Shown one piece after another: positions 1 to 5,444 of a DNA stretch of 6,352 bases. The translations under genes and the position numbers were made by a program. Within the stretch, counting starts at the first letter, position 1; every line of letters starts with the position of its first letter. The notes below the pieces were generated by a model. That model had not been told where the DNA came from. It saw nothing but the letters and a program-made list of their open reading frames with translations, and did not search any database. Source of the DNA: an uncultured cyanobacterium (GTDB taxonomy: Bacteria; Cyanobacteriota; Cyanobacteriia; PCC-6307; Cyanobiaceae); NCBI GenBank assembly GCA_903928835.1, contig CAIYSK010000185.1, positions 1-6,352 on the forward strand, read 5' to 3'.

Positions 1-1659
1 CACCAGGAATTCCCGCAGCCGATCCAGCTGGTGGAAGTAATGGATCACCTGGCCCACCGGGCGGCTATCGAAAAACCCTTGGGGAAGCCGCACCAACTGA
101 TCCAGAATCGTTGACTTGGTGGCCTGGTCGATGCGGTTGGCGGTATCCGTAAAGATGTAGCCGCGCAGGGTCTTCAAGACCCCCCGAACCACAGCGGCCA
201 AGAGCAGGACCGAGGAAATGCTCACCAGGGCATTGAGGTTGTCTTGGTGCACCACCTGGTCGATCAACTGCTGCAGCCCAAGGGGCGTCACCAGGTTGAG
301 CAGATTGATCACCGTGGAGAGGGCCAGCACTTCCACCAGGGAGCGCCGGTGCTCCTTCAGGAAGGGGCCATACCAGGCCCAACTGAAGCGCTGCTGTTTG
401 GCGTCATCCTTTCGCTGGAGCAACAGCAACGGCACCTTGCCGCCCAGGGCTTGGGCTAGCTCGGCTGCGGGCACAAAGATTGGTCCCAGTTCGGGCTCCA
501 GCAGCCGCAGGCGACCATCGGGATCTACCCCCTCGAGGATCGCGAACTGACCGTCGCGCTCCAGCACCGCCGGCACCGGGACCCGCACCAGCCGGTCCAT
601 CGGCAAGGGCGCCAACATCACCCGCAGCCCCAAGGCATCGAGAAGCTCGCCCAGGTTCACCAGGTTCAGATGGTCCTGGCGCTGCAACATGGCCATCACC
701 CGATCCCCCAAGGCGTCACGGTTGATCGGCACATCGAAATAGTTAGCCAACGTGGTGCAGATCGCCATGGGGATCTCCTTCGATCCACTGGCCCGGCGCA
801 GGGAGAGCTCCCCGGGCATGGTGGGAGTCGGGGGGGGAGGCTCTGGGGACAGGGCATAGGCCCCACCCCCGTCAACGGCCCCCTGGATGGGACTGGCCGC
901 CAAGGCCCCAGGGGCGCGCCCAATCACCAAGGTCTCGGCCCCGGTCGGCATGGCCGGGGGAGCTTGACCACCGTGGAGTGGTAGCCCAATCCAGCGCACC
1001 CAGGGACCGCCGGACTCCGGCGCGTCCGCGCCCTGGCCCTGGAGCCAAGGCTGGCCCAGCACGCCTCCGCTACTAAAGAACCAATCGCAATCAGCGGACA
1101 AGTCGGGGGCTTGGCCCTTGGGCGGCAAGCTGCGCACCGTGGCCTGCCGCAACAAGGTCGACCAGTCGTGCTGGGTCAACATCGGACTGGCCTGCTCCCG
1201 GCTAACCGCCTCCAACACGTGGTGCAACTCCGCCGCTGAGCCGTGGTTGGCGTACCACTCCTGCAAGGCGCCGTTCTCCTCGAGCCCATGGCTCCAAACC
1301 CCGGCAGCCAGCGCCAACACCTCCGCCTCGGTGGAAGCCCGCAGATGCTCACAGGGGTCGTGGCGGAGCAGGCTGCTCCAACCACAGCTATCCCCCTGCT
1401 GGAGGGTTTCCACCGTGTGCAGTTCGCCATCGAGGGGGTCCTCCGCCAGGGACCGCAGGCTGCCGCTCAACACGAACAACACCGCATCCGGGAGCACGTC
1501 GGGGCGCAGCACGGTCTGGCCCAGCCGGTAGGTGCGCAACTCCAACGCCAACTCCAGGGCCGCCGCCTGATCAAGGCTCAGGCAATCAAAGGGGCGATAG
1601 CTGCGCAGCAACTGGCCAGCAGCTCCAACCGTTGGTGGCCGTAGGGCGGAACTGCTCAT
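1..1659 (-). CDS. Type I secretion ABC transporter, HlyB-like, with N-terminal cNMP-binding-like and C39-like domains (partial)
   Basis: The first 553 codons of an inner-membrane peptide/protein exporter; the gene runs off the left edge. Residues about 20-120 resemble a cyclic-nucleotide-binding beta-barrel (a FVLSGSLRSL strand, then GD at 89-90, then RAST at 107-110). Residues about 220-285 are a Gly/Pro-rich linker. Residues about 290-415 look like a C39 peptidase domain, but the expected catalytic Cys is Ile296, the His is Gln371 (GQFAIL) and the Asp is Glu388, so it is probably a non-cleaving C39-like domain as in HlyB. From about 440 the ABC membrane domain begins: helices near 442-462 and 478-496, then LPQGFFDSRPVGQVI at 525-539, typical of the first intracellular loop. 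The remaining helices and the ATPase domain (Walker A/B) are outside the window. The ATG start overlaps the upstream stop (ATGA), and a GGAGG lies 10 bases upstream. By family it should export a substrate with HlyD- and TolC-type partners, neither visible here. Confidence 0.88.
   Translation of the reverse strand, partial: MSSSALRPPTVGAAGQLLRSYRPFDCLSLDQAAALELALELRTYRLGQTVLRPDVLPDAVLFVLSGSLRSLAEDPLDGELHTVETLQQGDSCGWSSLLRHDPCEHLRASTEAEVLALAAGVWSHGLEENGALQEWYANHGSAAELHHVLEAVSREQASPMLTQHDWSTLLRQATVRSLPPKGQAPDLSADCDWFFSSGGVLGQPWLQGQGADAPESGGPWVRWIGLPLHGGQAPPAMPTGAETLVIGRAPGALAASPIQGAVDGGGAYALSPEPPPPTPTMPGELSLRRASGSKEIPMAICTTLANYFDVPINRDALGDRVMAMLQRQDHLNLVNLGELLDALGLRVMLAPLPMDRLVRVPVPAVLERDGQFAILEGVDPDGRLRLLEPELGPIFVPAAELAQALGGKVPLLLLQRKDDAKQQRFSWAWYGPFLKEHRRSLVEVLALSTVINLLNLVTPLGLQQLIDQVVHQDNLNALVSISSVLLLAAVVRGVLKTLRGYIFTDTANRIDQATKSTILDQLVRLPQGFFDSRPVGQVIHYFHQLDRLREFLV
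823..854 (+). other. Potential G-quadruplex motif inside the transporter gene
   Basis: On the plus strand (template strand of the transporter gene) there are four G runs: 823-825, 830-837, 845-848 and 852-854, with loops of 4, 7 and 3 bases. This fits the usual G3+N1-7 pattern. The same bases encode the Pro-rich linker (SPEPPPPTPT, residues 271-280) before the C39-like domain, so amino-acid composition may be the whole cause. Confidence 0.5.
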
Positions 1660-2456
1660 GGCACCAGGGCCTCCCCAGGCACGGGAACCGGATCGGGCTC
1701 ACCGCCTTGAAGGAGCACCTCCACCTGCTCGCCCAGCCAACGCTCAAACAGTTCATGCAGCATCTGGGCCCGGGTTGGGGCATCCAATTGGGCCGGCAGG
1801 AGCCTCTCCAAGCGCACCACCAGCCAGACATCACCAATGGCAAAGGTGGGCCAGATCTGTCCTTCCCGTCCCACCCGCAGCCGCTTGACCAGCTCGGGGT
1901 GGGCCGCCGTCAGCGCAATCGGGCCGATGAGACCGCCGGTTTCTGTCTCGGGCCCCTCACTGAACTGCTCAGCAAGGGAGCGAAAGCTGGCCCCCTCCTC
2001 CCGTACCCGCAGGTACAGCTCTTCAGCGAGCGCCCGGTCGCTCACCCGCAGCAGGGAATACACCACCCGATCCAAATCATCCTTGCGATCCAGAAAGCGG
2101 ATCTCCACCTCCTCATCGAACCGCCACGTGCTCCAGCGCCGCAGCCGCTCGGCCAGGCTGGCGATGGCCAGCACATCCTCAGGCCCCCAGCCCCGGGCGG
2201 CCAACCAGGCCTGCCGCCCAGCCGGTGAATTTCCCGCTTCGCTCTCCATCAGGGCCGAGGCCAGGGCCTCCTCCTCCTCCGGCGCCAGGGGCACCACCGC
2301 CGCCACGGCCTCCTGGACCTGGGCCCGGGCCAACTCCCGGTTCAGGCCATGGCGCAGGATCAGCCGGTTGGCCTCCTCCACCGACAGCAGCGGCTTACCA
2401 GGGGCAAGGGCAATGGCCCGATCAGGGGCGACTCCAGACAGGGTGGGTTGGGCCAT
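1656..2456 (-). CDS. Parvulin/SurA-like peptidyl-prolyl isomerase family protein, probably non-catalytic
   Basis: A 266-residue soluble protein with no signal peptide or membrane segment, so it is probably cytosolic. Residues about 20-115 form a charged helical region like the N-terminal chaperone part of SurA/PpiC proteins. Residues about 118-218 match the parvulin fold: YSLLRV (133-138), a helix with SFRSLAEQFSEGPE (157-170), TGGLIGP (173-179) and the closing strand VWLVVRLE (210-217). The two histidines usual in parvulin active sites (in the ASHILV- and GYHIIKL-like strands) align with Ser134 and Leu212, so isomerase activity is doubtful. A helical tail and a Pro/Glu-rich end follow. It is translationally coupled on both sides: its ATG shares one base with the glycosyltransferase TGA, and its TGA overlaps the transporter ATG by four bases. 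A GGGGGGAAG tract precedes the start. Context suggests a chaperone for the exported substrate; that is inference. Confidence 0.82.
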   Translation of the reverse strand: MAQPTLSGVAPDRAIALAPGKPLLSVEEANRLILRHGLNRELARAQVQEAVAAVVPLAPEEEEALASALMESEAGNSPAGRQAWLAARGWGPEDVLAIASLAERLRRWSTWRFDEEVEIRFLDRKDDLDRVVYSLLRVSDRALAEELYLRVREEGASFRSLAEQFSEGPETETGGLIGPIALTAAHPELVKRLRVGREGQIWPTFAIGDVWLVVRLERLLPAQLDAPTRAQMLHELFERWLGEQVEVLLQGGEPDPVPVPGEALVP

Positions 2457-5362
2457 CAGACTTCCCCCCGCACGGGTAAGCCCACCTGGCGCAGGGCACG
2501 GGCCATCAGGGCCAAGCCGCGCTCGCGGCCATAGCGGCTGCGGCCATGGGCCAGGGCAGCCAGGCTCATCTGCTGCCAGAGGTCGTCGCTATCCAGCAGG
2601 GCTGAGAGCTGCTCGAGCCATTCGGCCGGGGTTTCGGCGATCAACACCTCGTCGCCATGGCGGAGCTCCGTGCCCTCGGCAGCCACCGGGCTGAGCACCT
2701 GGGGGATCCCCCGGGCGAGGGCTTCGACAACCTTGCCCTTGAGGCCAGCACCGCAGCGAAGGGGGGCGATGAACACCCGGTGGTTGTCGTAAATCGGTGC
2801 GGTATCCGCCACCCATCCCTCCACCCGCACCCCGGCGTGGTCAGCCCAGGCCTGGGCCTGCTCCGGGTTAAGACCACTGCCATAGAGATGCAACACCAGG
2901 GCGGGATGGCGGCGGTGCACCAGCGGCCAAACATCCACCAAGAACGCCTCAACCGCATCGACGTTGGGGGGATGCCGGTAGCTACCCAAGAAGGCCAGGC
3001 CTTCGCGCCCTGCCAGGGGGGCGGCTTCTTGCACCGTCTCCACGACCCATGGGCAGGGGGATGTGGCCGATCGGCCGAGGCTTTCGGTTTCGATCAGGCT
3101 CCGCTCCAAGGCGCTGTAGCTGAGGGTGAGATCGACTTGGGCCATCGCCTCCAGTTCGTCCCGGCGGGTCGAAGCCACCGCCTCCAGGGCCCGCCCGCGG
3201 GCCTCTCCTTCCAGCCCCGCCACCAGCGCCTGACGCAGCTCCCGGAGGTAGTGGAGATCGGCATTGCAGAACAGCAACTTCGCCTTGGGGGCCTGCTCCT
3301 TAATGGCGGCAATGTGATCACGAACGGTGGTGTAGCGGGTGATGTAGATCAACTCAAATTCCCGCCCCCGTGCCCGCAGGAACTGCTCCACCGACAGCAC
3401 AAAGGGCGCATGGATCGACTCAATGCCGCTGCGCTGGAGCTCTTCGCTATAGGCCCCCAACCAGGCCAGGTTGGCCGGCAAAAAGGTGACCTTCCAACCC
3501 AGGCTCTGGAGCAATCCCATCTCGTTGAGTGCGGCCTGGCTGCCCGCATCCCGATCCGGCTGGGGAGGCGCATGGTCCAGCACCAAGGCCCGGCCGATGA
3601 TGCCGCGATCTTTCAGCCGTTCTGCCTCCTCCCTGGAGGGTTCTCCCGAGGGCAGCAGGGCGTGGCGCCACTTGTCTCGAAACAGGGGGGCATGGTCCAG
3701 TTGCAAGCGTTTGACGCTTTGGGCGTCCGTGGTGTCAACGCCGGAGGTGGTGCCCTCATGGTGGACAACCCGGGCCAGGGGGGCACAACGCACCTCCAGA
3801 CCCATCGCCCTCACCTTGAAGGCCAAATCGGTGTCTTCGAAGTAGGCCGGAGCAAATTCGGCACTAAAGCCCCCCACCTGGTGCCACAGGGCCAGGGGCA
3901 TGGCCAGGGCTGCTCCGCTGACGTAGTCAACCTGGCGGGTATAGCTCACTTTCGGGTCATAGGGGTTGCCGCCGCGGCCGTAATTCCAGGGCTGGCCCCC
4001 GCCCCAGACAATCCCTCCCGATTCCTGCAGGCGGCCATTGGGAAAGATCAGCTGGGCGCCCACGAGTCCCGTAGCCGGCCAGCGGTGAAAGGGCTCGAGC
4101 AGTTCCTCCAACCACAGGCAACAGGGCTGGGTGTCGTTATTGAGCAGCACCACGTACTCCCCGCGGGCCAAGCCCACACCGCTGTGACAGGCCTGGTTAA
4201 AGCCCGTGGCCTGGCCATGGCACACCAGCCGGAACCCCTCCACATCCCGGGCGAGGGCCTCCGTGGTGCCATCGCTTGAGCCGTCGTCCACCACGATCAC
4301 CTCAAAGGGCACGCGGGTTGGGGCATAGGCCAGGGCCAGCAGGCAGCGGCGGGTCACCCCGTAGTGGTTGTGGGCCGGAATGACAACCGAGACCCGGGGC
4401 TCCTCGCTGGTCGGCAAGGCCAGGGGCACTCCCAACGGACTGCTAGGCGGCGCGTCTGCCCCCGCTGCCGCAAGCAGATGGTGCAGCCGGGGCAGCTCTA
4501 GGGAGAGGGGAGCCCCGGCTGCCTCAGCCCAATGCAACCAAGTCGTCAGGCTTCGATACTGCTCCCGGACCAGGGGATTGAGCTGGTCTGGGAAGGGAGG
4601 GTGTCCGTGCTCCAGCAGGGCGGGCCAGGGGGTGAGCTCAAACGGGGCCAGCTCAAGGCGGGCATCGAGGCTGAGCCCCCCACCATCGAGAAGCTCGAGA
4701 TGGTGGGGGGCTCCATCACAAACCTGGGCGGGAAGGGCCAGATGGAAGCGGCCCTGGCTATCGCACTGCAACCGCTCCCTGATCGTGCCGTCGATCAGCA
4801 GAGACAACTGCTGATCCGGCAGTCCCCAGCCGTGAACCCAGGGCCCTTCGAGGGGATGGAGGCCCCCTGCGGCTCCAGTGCCACCGACACCTCCAACCCC
4901 ACCAGCACTGGCTGCGCCCTGGCGCCCCAGGGCCTCGAGCTGGCGATAGCGCTGGGGATTAAGCCGCTGGGGGCTACCACTGAGCTCCACCTCCCCATCG
5001 GGGGTCAGCACAAAGGCCCGCAAGACACTGCCCGTACCCCGCACCGGCAGGGGCAAGGGCAAGGACCCCTCCACCAGGAAACCGCACTGGGGTGAACGTC
5101 CCTCAACCTCCAGCTCAGGCCTATATCGGTTTGCCACCACCTCCGCCATCGGCCAGCTCTGGGCTGGGGGGAGCAGGTCCTCCACCACCAGGCGCACCTG
5201 GGCTGGCGCCTGCCGATCGGGAGGCGCATCGGATCGAGCATCGGATGGAGCAACTGAACAGGCCCAACCACTCAGTTGGCCGCCATCCATCAAGTCATCG
5301 AGCCGGCCAGCCCAGGTTCCCCGCCCATGGGGGGCAATCGCCAACGGCAGGCTGGTCGGCAC
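2456..5362 (-). CDS. Two-domain glycosyltransferase (GT2 + GT4-like) with N-terminal accessory modules
   Basis: A 968-residue cytosolic protein expected to transfer sugars from nucleotide-sugar donors; donor and acceptor cannot be read from sequence. Residues about 17-135 (LSGWACSV, ANRYRPEL, CGFLV) and 170-240 (VHGWGLP, LLIDG, GRFHLALP) look like two related beta-rich modules, joined by a Gly-rich linker at 151-167. The GT2 domain spans about 323-545: VSVVIPAHN, the nucleotide-binding VVDDGSSDG (357-365), the metal-binding LNND (407-410), FEDTDLAFK (508-516) with the likely catalytic base, and HHEG (534-537). The GT4-like domain spans about 590-960: LDHAPP, a nucleotide-binding region with FLGSYRHPPN (791-800), and RCGAGLKGKVVEALARG (869-885), with Lys875/Lys877 and Glu880 in the usual donor-phosphate/sugar loop, then AAEG (894-897). 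The GTG start is the first possible after an in-frame TGA and has GAAGG nine bases upstream; Met25 is a weaker alternative. It appears to be the first gene of the operon. A surface-protein or polysaccharide role is inferred from the exporter downstream. Confidence 0.92.
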   Translation of the reverse strand: MPTSLPLAIAPHGRGTWAGRLDDLMDGGQLSGWACSVAPSDARSDAPPDRQAPAQVRLVVEDLLPPAQSWPMAEVVANRYRPELEVEGRSPQCGFLVEGSLPLPLPVRGTGSVLRAFVLTPDGEVELSGSPQRLNPQRYRQLEALGRQGAASAGGVGGVGGTGAAGGLHPLEGPWVHGWGLPDQQLSLLIDGTIRERLQCDSQGRFHLALPAQVCDGAPHHLELLDGGGLSLDARLELAPFELTPWPALLEHGHPPFPDQLNPLVREQYRSLTTWLHWAEAAGAPLSLELPRLHHLLAAAGADAPPSSPLGVPLALPTSEEPRVSVVIPAHNHYGVTRRCLLALAYAPTRVPFEVIVVDDGSSDGTTEALARDVEGFRLVCHGQATGFNQACHSGVGLARGEYVVLLNNDTQPCCLWLEELLEPFHRWPATGLVGAQLIFPNGRLQESGGIVWGGGQPWNYGRGGNPYDPKVSYTRQVDYVSGAALAMPLALWHQVGGFSAEFAPAYFEDTDLAFKVRAMGLEVRCAPLARVVHHEGTTSGVDTTDAQSVKRLQLDHAPLFRDKWRHALLPSGEPSREEAERLKDRGIIGRALVLDHAPPQPDRDAGSQAALNEMGLLQSLGWKVTFLPANLAWLGAYSEELQRSGIESIHAPFVLSVEQFLRARGREFELIYITRYTTVRDHIAAIKEQAPKAKLLFCNADLHYLRELRQALVAGLEGEARGRALEAVASTRRDELEAMAQVDLTLSYSALERSLIETESLGRSATSPCPWVVETVQEAAPLAGREGLAFLGSYRHPPNVDAVEAFLVDVWPLVHRRHPALVLHLYGSGLNPEQAQAWADHAGVRVEGWVADTAPIYDNHRVFIAPLRCGAGLKGKVVEALARGIPQVLSPVAAEGTELRHGDEVLIAETPAEWLEQLSALLDSDDLWQQMSLAALAHGRSRYGRERGLALMARALRQVGLPVRGEV
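4877..4903 (-). repeat. Three 9-bp units encoding a Gly-Gly-Val/Thr linker
   Basis: On the minus strand the units GGTGGGGTT, GGAGGTGTC and GGTGGCACT encode GGV-GGV-GGT (residues 154-162) in a longer Ala/Gly-rich linker between the two N-terminal modules of the glycosyltransferase. Third positions differ between units, so this is an older or selected repeat rather than a fresh DNA slippage tract. Confidence 0.7.
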
Positions 5363-5371
5363 GGAATAGGG

Positions 5372-5376
5372 CCTTC
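5372..5376 (-). promoter_or_regulatory. Shine-Dalgarno GAAGG for the GTG start of the glycosyltransferase
   Basis: Reading the minus strand, GAAGG ends nine bases before GTG at 5362-5360. An in-frame TGA at 5377-5375 overlaps this site, so no longer start is possible. This supports GTG over the internal ATG at Met25. Confidence 0.5.
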
Positions 5377-5433
5377 ATCGGGGAACGATGTCCACAAACT
5401 ATTGATGCCCCACGGGATAGGGCTCCGAGATGC

Positions 5434-5438
5434 AGGAG
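5434..5438 (+). promoter_or_regulatory. Shine-Dalgarno AGGAG deciding the start of the plus-strand gene
   Basis: AGGAG followed by six bases (CGCGAA) and then ATG at 5445. The earlier in-frame ATG at 5430 has only a weak ATAGGG at a poor distance, and starting there would place this strong site inside the coding region. Confidence 0.65.
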
Positions 5439-5444
5439 CGCGAA

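Larger units (their letters stand above)
5363..5444. promoter_or_regulatory. Divergent intergenic spacer, probable promoter region for both directions
   Basis: This 82-bp gap is the only non-coding stretch in the window and lies between the GTG of the glycosyltransferase gene and the ATG of the plus-strand gene. Both transcription units must start here or inside the opposing coding region. It is locally less GC-rich around 5393-5405 (cacaaactattga), the best place for a -10-like element, but I found no convincing pair of -35 and -10 boxes with normal spacing on either strand. No operator-like inverted repeat stands out. Confidence 0.45.

Noticed and set aside
65..382. A 105-codon minus-strand open frame at the left end
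   Set aside because: It is out of frame with the transporter membrane domain, whose typical intracellular-loop motif is clear in the other frame. It is a shadow.
390..800. Active double-glycine leader peptidase (bacteriocin-type exporter)
   Set aside because: The catalytic Cys, His and Asp positions appear to be Ile, Gln and Glu, and no small double-glycine precursor gene is seen nearby.
1656..2458. Terminators or extra promoters at the two minus-strand gene junctions
   Set aside because: The genes overlap, leaving no intergenic space, and no hairpin followed by a T run was seen.
1632..2694. Plus-strand open frames of 198 and 285 codons across the parvulin-like gene
   Set aside because: They overlap each other and the real minus-strand gene, have Arg/Ser/Pro-rich shadow-like composition, and show no domain motif.
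3065..3076. Perfect 12-bp palindrome ggccgatcggcc as a regulatory or repeat element
   Set aside because: It lies inside the coding region of the glycosyltransferase GT4 half, occurs once, and is not the cyanobacterial HIP1 octamer GCGATCGC, which I did not find in the window.
2657..4279. A 540-codon open frame on the plus strand, antisense to the glycosyltransferase
   Set aside because: It lies wholly inside a gene with unmistakable GT2 and GT4 motifs. Its translation is low-complexity (rich in Gly, Gln, His, Pro) with no recognisable motif. Long antisense frames are expected in GC-rich DNA with biased third positions.
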